Origin: Streptomyces sp. Ag109_O5-10
Lineage (GTDB): Bacteria > Actinomycetota > Actinomycetes > Streptomycetales > Streptomycetaceae
Length of the DNA: 64,000 bases
Assembly (NCBI RefSeq): GCF_900105755.1
Contig: NZ_FNTQ01000001.1
Location: forward strand, 2,294,001 to 2,358,000
Reading direction: 5' to 3'
Positions 55,826 to 64,000 of the stretch are shown in pieces. Below the pieces are notes generated by a model. That model saw nothing but the letters and a program-made list of their open reading frames with translations, made no database searches and was not told the DNA's origin. A program made the translations under genes and the position numbers. The first letter of the stretch is position 1; every line of letters begins with the position of its first letter.

Positions 55826-57613
55826 GTGCCCCGTTCACCGCTCGCGATTACCGTCCGCTCCGTGCACTTGGCAGAAACGCAACAGGTGACACCCGACCGG
55901 CGGACACAGTCGGTGGTGTCCGCCGCTCCGGGCGATGCCGGATCCCCCGCCCCCTGGCACCGCGTCCTGACCCTCCTCGCCGACATCGGCCTGTTCATCG
56001 GCACCCGGTCGGCGTGGACGCAGGCGGTGACGCACCACCAGGTCCTGGGGGCCCTGATCTCCCTCTGCTACGTCTCGATCCTGGTGACCGGGGTGCTGAC
56101 ACTGACCGTCCGCAGCACCCGGTCGCTGGCCCGCCTCGACCTGGTGGTCCTGGTCACGGCGGTGACGCTGGCGCTGTGCGCCTGGGTGCTGAACCACAAC
56201 GGCGGCGACGAGGGCGTCCTCACCACCCAGGCCGCCAGGGAACTCGTCGCCGGCCACCCGGTGTACGGGCAGCCCTGGCCGTGGCTGTTCGGCGGCAAGG
56301 GGGTCGCCCTGACGCCGACCATAGGCGGGAGTTACGACTACACCTACGGCTATCCCCCGCTGGCCCTGCTGCTGACCGTCCCGTTCCTGTGGCTCGGTCA
56401 CCAGGGCGCCCCCGCGACGGCGGTGTGCGCGGGCGCCCTGATCGCCGGCACGGTCGCGCTGTGGCGGATGCTCCCGGTCCCGTGGCGGTCGGCGGCGACA
56501 CTGTCCTGCCTGGGCTTCGGTTTCCTCTCCACGTACTCCCGGGTCGGCTACCCGGCGGTCATCGCCCTGGCGCTGCTGATCCCGGTGGTGGTGCGCTGGC
56601 CACGGATCGGGCAGGGCGGCCGGCTGGGCGCGGCCGGGATCGCGCGGGCCGCGTGCCTGGGGGCCGCGTGCGCGGCCCAGCAGCTGCCGTGGTTCGTCAC
56701 ACCGTTCCTGCTGGCCGGCGTCTACGCCGTGCGGCGCGGGGAACTGGGCGGCCGGGCCGCCGCCCTGGTGGTGCTGCGGGTCACCGGCGTGGCCGTCACG
56801 GTGTGGCTGCTGATCAGCGCGTACTTCATCGCCTCCGAGCCCGGCCGCTGGCTGGGCGGGATCGCGCTGCCGCTCACCCAGGGTGCCGTGGTGCACGGCC
56901 AGGGCCTGGTGGACATCACGCTCTACTACACGGACGGCAGCGACCGCATCGACTGGTACTCGCACGCGAGCATGCTCCTGGCGGCGGCCCTGCTGGCCCT
57001 GTTCGTGTTCTTCGTGCGGCGTCTGGGCCCGGCGGCGACCGTGCTGCCCTGGCTCGCGTTCTTCCTGGCGACCCGCTCCCAGGACGGCTACTACCTGATG
57101 ATGACCCCGCTGTGGCTGGCGGCGGCCGTGACCGTCCCGCTCTCGGAGTTCGAGCACGCCTGGCAGCCGCGCCCGGCCCTGCTGTCCGGGCCCCGCCGCC
57201 GCCCCGCCCTGATCGCGACGGTCGTCCTGCTGCTGACCCCGGCTCTGGTGAGCGCGGCGCTCGCGGCGTCCGGGCGGCCGCCGCTGCGGATGGAGATCAC
57301 CGCTCTGCGGCGCACCGGGCACCAGGCCGAGGTGGTCAGGGCGATGACGCTCAAGGTGGTCAACACGGGGAGCGTCCCGCTCACCCCGCACTACACGCTC
57401 ACCACCGGCCAGGGCATGAGCAAGTACTGGCTGCTGGTGCGGGGTCCGGCGACGATCCCCGGGCACGGCACGGCGAGTGTCGAGATCAAGCCGTCGAACG
57501 GCCGGTTCGGCATCCCCGCCAAGCCGAGCACGCGGATCCGGCTGCGCGCCTTCACCGCGGACCCGCAGACGCTGTCCAGCAAGGACGTCAAGCTCCGCAG
57601 GACGGCCCGCTGA
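55826..57613 (+). CDS. polytopic membrane protein, GT-C-like
   Basis: A 595-residue integral membrane protein with about ten helices between residues 45 and 470, and a C-terminal extracytoplasmic beta domain of about 110 residues. A large early loop (NHNGGDEGVLTTQAARELVA, then GHPVYGQPWPWLFGG and SYDYTYGYPPLALLL) has acidic and aromatic residues as in GT-C polyprenyl-phosphate mannosyltransferases (GT87 type). This suggests sugar transfer on the outer face; acceptor unknown. The start is uncertain: no good ribosome binding site precedes 55826, and GTGs at 55862 and 55886 are alternatives. Monocistronic. Confidence 0.78.
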   Translation: MPRSPLAITVRSVHLAETQQVTPDRRTQSVVSAAPGDAGSPAPWHRVLTLLADIGLFIGTRSAWTQAVTHHQVLGALISLCYVSILVTGVLTLTVRSTRSLARLDLVVLVTAVTLALCAWVLNHNGGDEGVLTTQAARELVAGHPVYGQPWPWLFGGKGVALTPTIGGSYDYTYGYPPLALLLTVPFLWLGHQGAPATAVCAGALIAGTVALWRMLPVPWRSAATLSCLGFGFLSTYSRVGYPAVIALALLIPVVVRWPRIGQGGRLGAAGIARAACLGAACAAQQLPWFVTPFLLAGVYAVRRGELGGRAAALVVLRVTGVAVTVWLLISAYFIASEPGRWLGGIALPLTQGAVVHGQGLVDITLYYTDGSDRIDWYSHASMLLAAALLALFVFFVRRLGPAATVLPWLAFFLATRSQDGYYLMMTPLWLAAAVTVPLSEFEHAWQPRPALLSGPRRRPALIATVVLLLTPALVSAALAASGRPPLRMEITALRRTGHQAEVVRAMTLKVVNTGSVPLTPHYTLTTGQGMSKYWLLVRGPATIPGHGTASVEIKPSNGRFGIPAKPSTRIRLRAFTADPQTLSSKDVKLRRTAR

Positions 57614-57691
57614 GCGCTCTGCCGGATGCCGGGGCGCTCCGCCGGAAGCGCCTTCGGCCGGCGGTGCCCCCAGCGCCCCTCACCCTGCGCT

Positions 57692-58204
57692 TCAGGCCGC
57701 CGTGCGGGTGAAGCGCAGGGTGGCGGTCACCGTCGTCGGGCCGCCCATCATGCGCATCTGGTTGAAGGTGATGCCGAACTCCTCGCGCACCACCTGGAAC
57801 TCGGCCTCCAGCGTGAGCCCGTCGGCGTCCGCCGAGACCAGCTTCGCGGTGGCCTTCTGCGGCCTGCTGACGCCCCGGACGGTCAGCTGCCCGTCGACCT
57901 GGACCTCGTCACCGGTGTGCCGGGCGCTGCGCACCGCGAAGGTGATCTCCGGGTGGTTGCCGGCGTCGAAGAAGTCGGCCGAGCGCAGGTGCTCGTCGCG
58001 CTTCTTGTTCCCGGTGTCCAGGGAGGCCGCGCCGATCGTCACGGTTCCGGTGGCGGTGCCGTCGGCGGTGACCTCGCCCCGGCCGGTGACGCCCGCGAAG
58101 GTGCCCTTGACGGCGACCAGGCCCCAGAAGGTCTTGTGCCGGACGGCGACGGTGGAGGCGGTCGGGTCGAGCTGCCAGAGGCCGGTTTCCACGGTGACGG
58201 TCAT
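57692..58204 (-). CDS. YceI family protein
   Basis: A 170-residue YceI/lipid-binding protein of the lipocalin-like fold: GLWQLDPTASTVAVRHKTFW, GLVAVKGTFAGVTGRGEVT, KKRDEHLRSADFFDAGNHPE and ITFAVRSARHTGDEVQVDGQ. The ATG at 58204 has GGAG eight bases before it. No signal peptide, unlike E. coli YceI. Divergent from a MarR-type regulator with two matching palindromes between, so it is almost surely its target. Confidence 0.93.
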   Translation of the reverse strand: MTVTVETGLWQLDPTASTVAVRHKTFWGLVAVKGTFAGVTGRGEVTADGTATGTVTIGAASLDTGNKKRDEHLRSADFFDAGNHPEITFAVRSARHTGDEVQVDGQLTVRGVSRPQKATAKLVSADADGLTLEAEFQVVREEFGITFNQMRMMGGPTTVTATLRFTRTAA

Positions 58205-58228
58205 GGCCGTACTCCGATTCATTGATGG

Positions 58229-58240
58229 TTCAAATTTGGA
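58229..58240. promoter_or_regulatory. MarR-type operator 1 (TTCAAATTTGGA)
   Basis: Differs by one base from the perfect palindrome at 58274-58285; the starts are 45 bases apart. It sits 25-36 bases upstream of the yceI start, where it would cover the promoter. Confidence 0.75.
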
Positions 58241-58273
58241 TGACTACAGGGACGGCTGCACGCTAGCCCAATA

Positions 58274-58285
58274 TCCAAATTTGGA
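58274..58285. promoter_or_regulatory. MarR-type operator 2 (TCCAAATTTGGA)
   Basis: Perfect 12-base palindrome 21-32 bases upstream of the MarR gene start, so it probably mediates autoregulation. It pairs with site 1 to control both divergent genes. Confidence 0.8.
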
Positions 58286-58305
58286 CAACAGGTAGACTCG
58301 ACGCC

Positions 58306-58803
58306 ATGGCCGCCGCCCAGGAACACCCCGCAGAGCTGCCCGAATGCCCGTCCCCCGCGGGCGGCGGGCTGCTCCCGGCCGAACTGCGCGCCTGGATGCT
58401 GCTGCTGGCCGCGACCGGTGCCGTGGAGCAGCGGCTGCGCTCGGTCGTGAAGGAGACCCTGGACGTCTCGCACGACGAGTTCCTGATCCTGTGCCTGCTG
58501 GCCGAGGTACCGGGCGAGGGGCTGCGGATGACCCGGATCGCCGAGCTCCTGGGCCGCCCGAAGACCCGCCTCACCTACCAGATCGCCTGCCTCCAGCACG
58601 CCGGTCTGGTCACCCGCAAGGCCGCCTGCGGGGACAAGCGGGGCATCGAGGTCGCCCTCACCGACAAGGCCCGCCGCCAGATCCGGGACGCCTCCGCCGC
58701 CCTCGCCGAGACGGTCGGCCAGGCGGTCGGGCACGTCATCGGTCCGGAGCAGCGCAAGGCGCTGTGCGCGCTGATCCCGGAGCTCGCCGGCGACACGCCC
58801 TGA
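58306..58803 (+). CDS. MarR family transcriptional regulator
   Basis: A 165-residue winged-helix regulator with the MarR core LDVSHDEFLILCLLAEVPGE, RMTRIAELLGRPKTRLTYQI, LQHAGLVTRKAACGDKRGIE and VALTDKARRQIRDASAALAE. MarR repressors usually release DNA on binding small aromatic or lipophilic ligands or on oxidation. It is divergent from yceI; the CAAATTTGG palindromes between are the likely operators. Starts at the ATG 58306. Confidence 0.93.
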   Translation: MAAAQEHPAELPECPSPAGGGLLPAELRAWMLLLAATGAVEQRLRSVVKETLDVSHDEFLILCLLAEVPGEGLRMTRIAELLGRPKTRLTYQIACLQHAGLVTRKAACGDKRGIEVALTDKARRQIRDASAALAETVGQAVGHVIGPEQRKALCALIPELAGDTP

Positions 58804-58916
58804 CCGTGGAAATCCGGCCACTTCACCCCCGGGAGGCGCAGGTCACAACCACGGAGAGGGCAAGGTCACAGCCCTGCCACCCGTGCACTTTTGGCGCTCT
58901 GCCCTAGCATCCGAGC

Positions 58917-60722
58917 ATGACGGTCCTGCCTGACGACGGGCTCTCACTGGCCGCCGAGTTCCCTGACGCGACGCAAGAGCAGTGGCAACGCCTGGTCGAG
59001 GGTGTGCTGCGCAAGTCCGGCAGGGAAGTCTCGGGCGAGGCAGCCGAGGACGCCCTGTCCACGACGCTGGAGGACGGGCTGCGCACCCGTCCCCTGTACA
59101 CCGCGCGCGACTCCGCACCCGACCCCGGTCTGCCCGGCTTCGCGCCGTACGTGCGCGGCGGCCGTCCTCAGGGCGGCGTCGCGGACGGCTGGGATGTACG
59201 GCAGCGGCACACGGCGGCTCCCGACGGCGCCCTCCTGGCCGACCTGGAGAACGGCGTCACCTCGCTCTGGCTGGTCGCGGGCCGGGGCGGCATCCCCGTG
59301 TCCGGCCTCGCCCGCGCCCTCGACGGCGTCTACCTGGACCTCGCCCCGGTGGTCCTGGACGCCGGCCAGGACACCGAGGCGGCGGCGGCCGAGCTGTTCC
59401 GGCTGTACGACGAGAAGGGCGTCGACCCCAAGGCGGTCCGCGGCAACCTGGGCGCCGACCCGCTGGGGTACGAGGCGCGCACCGGCACCGCGCTGCCCTT
59501 CGCGCCCGCCGCCGAACTGGCGAAGCGCTGCGCCGCGGAGTTCCCGGGCCTGCGCGCGCTGACCGTGGACGCGCTGCCGTACCACGAGGCGGGCGGCTCG
59601 GCCGCGCAGGAACTGGGCGCCTCGCTGGCCACCGGCGTGGCCTGCCTGCGCGAGCTGACCGAGGCCGGCCTCGGCATCGAACAGGCCCTCGGGCAGCTGG
59701 AGTTCCGGTACGCGGCGACCGCCGACCAGTTCCTGACCATCGCCAAGCTGCGCGCGGCCCGCCGGCTGTGGGCGCGGGTCGCCGAGGTCAGCGGGGCGGC
59801 CGGCGCGGGCGCGCAGGTGCAGCACGCGGTCACCTCGCCGGTGATGATGAGCCGCCGCGACCCGTGGGTGAACATGCTCCGTACGACGGTCGCGACGCTG
59901 GCCGCGGGGGTGGGCGGCGCCGACTCCGTCACCGTGCTGCCGTTCGACCACGCGATCGGCCTGCCCGACGCGTTCGCCCGCCGGATCGCCCGCAACACCT
60001 CGACGATCCTCATCGAGGAGTCCCACCTGGCCCGGGTCGTCGACCCGGCGGGCGGCTCCTGGTACGTCGAGAAGCTCACCGACGAACTCGCCCACGCGGC
60101 CTGGGAGTTCTTCCGGACCATCGAGCGGGACGGCGGCCAGGCGGCCGTGCTGCGCTCCGGCCGCCTGCGCACCGACCTCGCGACCACCTGGGCCGAGCGC
60201 TCCAAGAAGCTCGCCAAGCGCCGTGAACCCGTCACCGGCGTCAGCGAGTTCCCGTTCCTCGCCGAGAAGCCGGTCGTGCGCGAACCGGCACCCGAGCCGC
60301 CGTCGGGCGGCCTCCCCCGGGTCCGCCGCGACGAGGCGTACGAGGAACTGCGCGCCCGCTCGGACGCCCATCTCGCGGCGACCGGCAGCCGCCCCCGGAT
60401 CTACCTGGCCACGCTCGGTCCGGCCGCCGCGTACACCGCGCGCGCCGGCTTCGCCGCCAACCTCTTCCAGGCCGGCGGCATCGAACCCGTCACCGAGGGC
60501 AGCTTCGAGGAGAGCGGCGCCACCGAGGCGGTGCTCTGCTCCAGCGACGCCCTCTACGCCGAACAGGCCGCGCAGGCCGCCGCGTCGCTGAAGGCGGCCG
60601 GTGCCCGGCACGTGGTCCTCGCGGGCCGCGGCGAGTTCGCCGGTGTCGACTCCTGCGTCTTCGCGGGCTGCGACGCCGTGGCCGTGCTGTCCGAGACCCT
60701 CGACCGCATGGGAGTGTCCTGA
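58917..60722 (+). CDS. mutA: methylmalonyl-CoA mutase small (beta) subunit
   Basis: A 601-residue subunit of the B12-dependent mutase that interconverts succinyl-CoA and methylmalonyl-CoA. It has the TIM-barrel core ([60 protein letters not shown]) but, as normal for the small subunit, its C-terminal domain lacks the DXHXXG cobalamin motif. The stop overlaps the mutB start (TGATG), coupling the two subunits. It supplies or drains methylmalonyl-CoA for odd-chain acids and polyketides. Confidence 0.97.
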   Translation: MTVLPDDGLSLAAEFPDATQEQWQRLVEGVLRKSGREVSGEAAEDALSTTLEDGLRTRPLYTARDSAPDPGLPGFAPYVRGGRPQGGVADGWDVRQRHTAAPDGALLADLENGVTSLWLVAGRGGIPVSGLARALDGVYLDLAPVVLDAGQDTEAAAAELFRLYDEKGVDPKAVRGNLGADPLGYEARTGTALPFAPAAELAKRCAAEFPGLRALTVDALPYHEAGGSAAQELGASLATGVACLRELTEAGLGIEQALGQLEFRYAATADQFLTIAKLRAARRLWARVAEVSGAAGAGAQVQHAVTSPVMMSRRDPWVNMLRTTVATLAAGVGGADSVTVLPFDHAIGLPDAFARRIARNTSTILIEESHLARVVDPAGGSWYVEKLTDELAHAAWEFFRTIERDGGQAAVLRSGRLRTDLATTWAERSKKLAKRREPVTGVSEFPFLAEKPVVREPAPEPPSGGLPRVRRDEAYEELRARSDAHLAATGSRPRIYLATLGPAAAYTARAGFAANLFQAGGIEPVTEGSFEESGATEAVLCSSDALYAEQAAQAAASLKAAGARHVVLAGRGEFAGVDSCVFAGCDAVAVLSETLDRMGVS

Positions 60723-62881
60723 TGGGAATCCCCGACTTCTCCGGCATCGAACTGGGGACCCCCGTCACCGACGGCAGCCCCGGCGAATGGCTGGCGGCCG
60801 GCGGTGACCTGCCGCTGTGGGAGACCCCCGAGGGCATCGGGGTCAAGCCGCTCTACACCGGCCGTGACCTGGAGGGCCTCGACTTCCTCGGGACCTACCC
60901 GGGCATCGCGCCGTACCTGCGCGGCCCGTACCCGACGATGTACGTCAACCAGCCCTGGACCATCCGCCAGTACGCGGGCTTCTCCACCGCCGAGGAGTCC
61001 AACGCGTTCTACCGGCGCAACCTGGCGGCCGGCCAGAAGGGCCTGTCGGTCGCCTTCGACCTGCCCACGCACCGGGGCTACGACAGCGACCACCCGCGGG
61101 TGACCGGTGACGTCGGCATGGCGGGCGTGGCCATCGACTCGATCTACGACATGCGCCAGCTGTTCGACGGCATCCCGCTGGACAAGATGACCGTGTCGAT
61201 GACGATGAACGGCGCGGTGCTCCCCGTGCTCGCCCTCTACATCGTGGCGGCGGAGGAACAGGGCGTACCGCCCGAGAAGCTGGCCGGGACCATCCAGAAC
61301 GACATCCTCAAGGAGTTCATGGTCCGCAACACCTACATCTATCCGCCGAAGCCGTCGATGCGGATCATCTCCGACATCTTCGCGTACACCTCGCAGCGGA
61401 TGCCGCGCTACAACTCGATCTCCATCTCCGGGTACCACATCCAGGAGGCCGGTGCCACGGCCGACCTGGAGCTGGCGTACACGCTCGCGGACGGCGTCGA
61501 GTACATCCGCGCGGGCCGCGAAGCCGGCCTGGACGTCGACGCGTTCGCGCCCCGGCTGTCCTTCTTCTGGGCGATCGGCATGAACTTCTTCATGGAGATC
61601 GCCAAGCTGCGGGCGGCCCGGCTCCTGTGGGCGAAGCTGGTCGCGCAGTTCGAGCCGCAGAACACCAAGTCCCTTTCCCTGCGCACCCATTCGCAGACCT
61701 CGGGCTGGTCGCTGACGGCGCAGGACGTCTTCAACAACGTCACCCGCACCTGTGTCGAGGCGATGGCGGCGACCCAGGGCCACACCCAGTCCCTGCACAC
61801 CAACGCCCTCGACGAGGCGCTCGCGCTCCCCACCGACTTCTCGGCACGGATCGCCCGCAACACCCAGCTGCTCATCCAGCAGGAGTCGGGCACCACCCGG
61901 GTCATCGACCCGTGGGGCGGCAGCGCCTACGTGGAACGGCTGACGTACGACCTCGCCCGCAAGGCCTGGGCGCACATCCAGGAGGTCGAGGCGGCGGGCG
62001 GCATGGCCAAGGCGATCGACGCCGGCATTCCCAAGCTGCGTATCGAGGAGGCGGCGGCCCGCACCCAGGCGCGGATCGACTCCGGGCGGCAGCCGGTGAT
62101 CGGCGTCAACAAGTACCGGGTGGACAGCGACGAGCAGATCGAGGTCCTCAAGGTCGACAACTCCTCGGTGCGCGCCCAGCAGATCGAGAAGCTGCGGCGG
62201 CTGCGCGCGGAGCGGGACGAGACGGCCTGCCAGGACGCGCTCGACGCGCTGACCCGGGCCGCGGACGGCGACGGCAACCTGCTGGAACTGGCGGTGCACG
62301 CGGCCCGCTCCAAGGCGACCGTCGGCGAGATCTCGGACGCCCTGGAGAAGGTGTACGGCCGGCACGCGAGCCAGATCCGTACGATCTCCGGTGTGTACCG
62401 CAACGAAGCAGGCGAGTCCCCGAACGTGGACCGCACCCGGGCCCTGGTCGACGCGTTCGACGAGGCCGAGGGGCGCCGCCCGCGCATCCTGGTCGCCAAG
62501 ATGGGCCAGGACGGTCACGACCGCGGCCAGAAGGTGATCGCGACCGCCTTCGCCGACCTCGGCTTCGACGTCGACGTCGGCCCGCTGTTCCAGACCCCGG
62601 AGGAGGTCGCCCGCCAGGCGGTGGAGGCGGACGTCCACGTGGTCGGCGTCTCCTCGCTGGCGGCCGGCCACCTCACCCTCGTGCCGGCCCTGCGCGAGCA
62701 GCTCGCCGAGGAGGGCCGGGCGGACATCATGATCGTGGTCGGCGGTGTCATCCCGCCGCAGGACGTGCCGACCCTCCTGGAGATGGGTGCCACGGCCGTG
62801 TTCCCGCCCGGGACGGTGATCCCCGACGCGGCCTACGACCTGGTGAAGCGGCTGTCGGCGGAACTCGGGCACGACCTGTGA
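60722..62881 (+). CDS. mutB: methylmalonyl-CoA mutase large (alpha) subunit
   Basis: The 719-residue catalytic subunit. The barrel shows the substrate motifs [40 protein letters not shown] and [20 protein letters not shown]. The C-terminal cobalamin domain carries D597-G-H599-D-R-G602, the DXHXXG motif whose histidine coordinates cobalt, followed by [20 protein letters not shown]. It forms the heterodimer with MutA. Its stop overlaps the meaB start by three bases. Confidence 0.98.
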   Translation: MGIPDFSGIELGTPVTDGSPGEWLAAGGDLPLWETPEGIGVKPLYTGRDLEGLDFLGTYPGIAPYLRGPYPTMYVNQPWTIRQYAGFSTAEESNAFYRRNLAAGQKGLSVAFDLPTHRGYDSDHPRVTGDVGMAGVAIDSIYDMRQLFDGIPLDKMTVSMTMNGAVLPVLALYIVAAEEQGVPPEKLAGTIQNDILKEFMVRNTYIYPPKPSMRIISDIFAYTSQRMPRYNSISISGYHIQEAGATADLELAYTLADGVEYIRAGREAGLDVDAFAPRLSFFWAIGMNFFMEIAKLRAARLLWAKLVAQFEPQNTKSLSLRTHSQTSGWSLTAQDVFNNVTRTCVEAMAATQGHTQSLHTNALDEALALPTDFSARIARNTQLLIQQESGTTRVIDPWGGSAYVERLTYDLARKAWAHIQEVEAAGGMAKAIDAGIPKLRIEEAAARTQARIDSGRQPVIGVNKYRVDSDEQIEVLKVDNSSVRAQQIEKLRRLRAERDETACQDALDALTRAADGDGNLLELAVHAARSKATVGEISDALEKVYGRHASQIRTISGVYRNEAGESPNVDRTRALVDAFDEAEGRRPRILVAKMGQDGHDRGQKVIATAFADLGFDVDVGPLFQTPEEVARQAVEADVHVVGVSSLAAGHLTLVPALREQLAEEGRADIMIVVGGVIPPQDVPTLLEMGATAVFPPGTVIPDAAYDLVKRLSAELGHDL

Positions 62882-63876
62882 TCGATGTCGACGCCTATGT
62901 GAAGGGTGTGCTCGACGGGCGGCGCGCGGTGATCGCCCGCGCCATCACGCTCGTCGAGTCCACCCGGCCACAGCACCGGGCGCCGGCACAGGAGGTGCTC
63001 ACCGAGCTGCTCCCGCACAGCGGCCGGGCCCGGCGGATCGGCGTCAGCGGGGTGCCGGGCGTGGGCAAGTCGACGTTCATCGACGCGTTCGGCACCCTGC
63101 TGACGGGGCTGGGCCACCGGGTCGCGGTCCTGGCCGTGGACCCTTCGTCCACGCGCACCGGCGGCTCGATTCTCGGCGACAAGACGCGCATGGAACGCCT
63201 CGCCGTCGACCCGAACGCCTTCGTCCGCCCCTCCCCCAGCGCGGGCACCCTCGGCGGGGTCGCGAAGGCGACCCGCGAGTCGATGGTGATCATGGAGGCC
63301 GCCGGGTACGACGTGATCCTGGTCGAGACCGTCGGCGTCGGCCAGTCGGAGACCGCGGTCGCCGACATGGTCGACTCCTTCCTGCTGCTCAGCCTGGCCC
63401 GTACCGGTGACCAGCTCCAGGGCATCAAGAAGGGCGTCCTGGAGCTGGCCGACGTGATCGCCGTCAACAAGGCGGACGGCCCGCACGAGCGCGACGCCCG
63501 GTCCGCGGCCCGGGAACTGGCGGGCGCGCTGCGCCTCATGCACGGCAAGGACGCCTTCTGGACTCCCCCGGTGCTCAGCTGCAGCGCGCGGGAGTCGACC
63601 GGCCTGGAACTGGTCTGGGAACGGCTGGAACAACACCGGGCGCTGCTGGACTCCACCGGGCGGCTCGCCGGGAAGCGGCGTGAGCAGCAGGTCGGCTGGA
63701 CCTGGTCGATGGTCCGGGACGACCTGCTCGGCCGGCTGACCGCCCACCCGGCGGTCCGGGCGGCCGCCCCCGGCCTCGAACAGCAGGTCAGAGAGGGCAC
63801 GTTGACGGCGACGCTGGCCGCCGAGCGCATCCTGCAGGCGTTCGGCGAACCGGCCGAGGGGCCTCAGGCCAGCTGA
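62878..63876 (+). CDS. meaB: methylmalonyl-CoA mutase-associated GTPase
   Basis: A 332-residue G3E-type P-loop GTPase that protects and reloads the mutase with B12. The GTG at 62878 overlaps the mutB stop (GTGA). Walker A is GVPGVGKST (58-66), followed by [27 protein letters not shown] and the base-recognition NKAD. Third gene of the mut operon. It ends convergent with, and overlapping by 13 bases, the sigma factor gene. Confidence 0.97.
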   Translation: MIDVDAYVKGVLDGRRAVIARAITLVESTRPQHRAPAQEVLTELLPHSGRARRIGVSGVPGVGKSTFIDAFGTLLTGLGHRVAVLAVDPSSTRTGGSILGDKTRMERLAVDPNAFVRPSPSAGTLGGVAKATRESMVIMEAAGYDVILVETVGVGQSETAVADMVDSFLLLSLARTGDQLQGIKKGVLELADVIAVNKADGPHERDARSAARELAGALRLMHGKDAFWTPPVLSCSARESTGLELVWERLEQHRALLDSTGRLAGKRREQQVGWTWSMVRDDLLGRLTAHPAVRAAAPGLEQQVREGTLTATLAAERILQAFGEPAEGPQAS

Positions 63877-64000
63877 TCCCGGAGCGCCTCGCGGGTCCTG
63901 GCCACCCGGGAGCGGACCGTGCCGACGGGGCAGCCGCCGACCTCGGCGGCCTCCGCGTACGGCAGCCCGACGAGCTGGTGCTGGGCCGTCTGGGTGCCGA
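63864..64000 (-). CDS. ECF RNA polymerase sigma factor, C-terminal end only
   Basis: The last 45 codons of a sigma factor, reading [40 protein letters not shown] and ending DQLA. This is sigma region 4.2, the helix-turn-helix that binds the -35 element. The usual [21 protein letters not shown] pattern is that of a SigC-like ECF factor of actinomycetes. Most of the gene, and any anti-sigma partner, lies beyond the window. Confidence 0.9.
   Translation of the reverse strand, partial: GTQTAQHQLVGLPYAEAAEVGGCPVGTVRSRVARTREALRDQLA

Noticed and set aside
60554..62872. 772-codon minus-strand frame opposite mutB
   Set aside because: Shadow of the mutase large subunit; no coding motif.

Overview
The window is chromosomal DNA from a Streptomyces or very close relative. 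The GC content is very high, codon third positions are strongly G/C biased, and GTG/TTG starts and ATGA/GTGA gene overlaps are common. Several genus-typical families occur: a MurA paralogue with a fused helix-turn-helix, DUF5999, DUF6099 and DUF6299 proteins, a SARP-type regulator, SepF, and an RsbW-like ATPase. Family names are assigned from recognised motifs and remembered family patterns; no database search was run.

The left third (1-21.3 kb) is an accessory, heavily decayed region. A secreted GH92 alpha-mannosidase runs off the left edge. Next come sugar-type operators in front of a broken alpha-galactosidase fragment fused to a transposase fragment. A large DEAD/DEAH helicase with helicase-associated repeats (4.6-7.1 kb) follows. 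Then there is a glycan-type locus: a membrane-anchored TPR protein coupled to a GT2-methyltransferase fusion, rmlD and rmlB, a 611-residue collagen-like protein, a decayed rmlC, rmlA, a secreted protein, and a nucleotide-sugar dehydrogenase that lacks a conserved Glu. After these lie remnants of an epimerase, a WecA-type transferase and 4-hydroxyphenylpyruvate dioxygenase.

The middle (21.4-36.4 kb) starts with aconitase AcnA, with a putative iron box and a palindrome upstream, and a DUF4236 protein. A small uncharacterised minus-strand group containing an M29-like protein lies between AcnA and the HTH-MurA gene. Then come a DUF302 protein, an SDR with an internal deletion, LuxR and LacI remnants, a DUF2867-type SDR, a SARP regulator and a divergent dehalogenase-like hydrolase.

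The right part (36.5-64 kb) is compact and mostly intact. It holds a PaaX regulator, an RsbW-like kinase, an arginine deiminase cluster (permease, argF, arcA, no arcC seen), an SPFH protein with hendecad repeats coupled to a NAD-kinase-like protein, and a Pnkp/Hen1 RNA-repair operon. Beyond these are an LLM oxidoreductase, DUF6099, MazG-like and AAA ATPase genes, SepF, a multi-membrane-span protein, and a YceI/MarR divergent pair with two CAAATTTGG operators. The window ends with mutA-mutB-meaB, running convergently into the 3' end of an ECF sigma factor gene.

The clearest functional units are arcA-argF-permease (arginine catabolism), hen1-pnkp (RNA end protection and ligation), mutA-mutB-meaB (methylmalonyl-CoA), and the partial dTDP-rhamnose set with surface-glycan genes. 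The last set has lost rmlC here. No CRISPR array, rRNA or tRNA was recognised.
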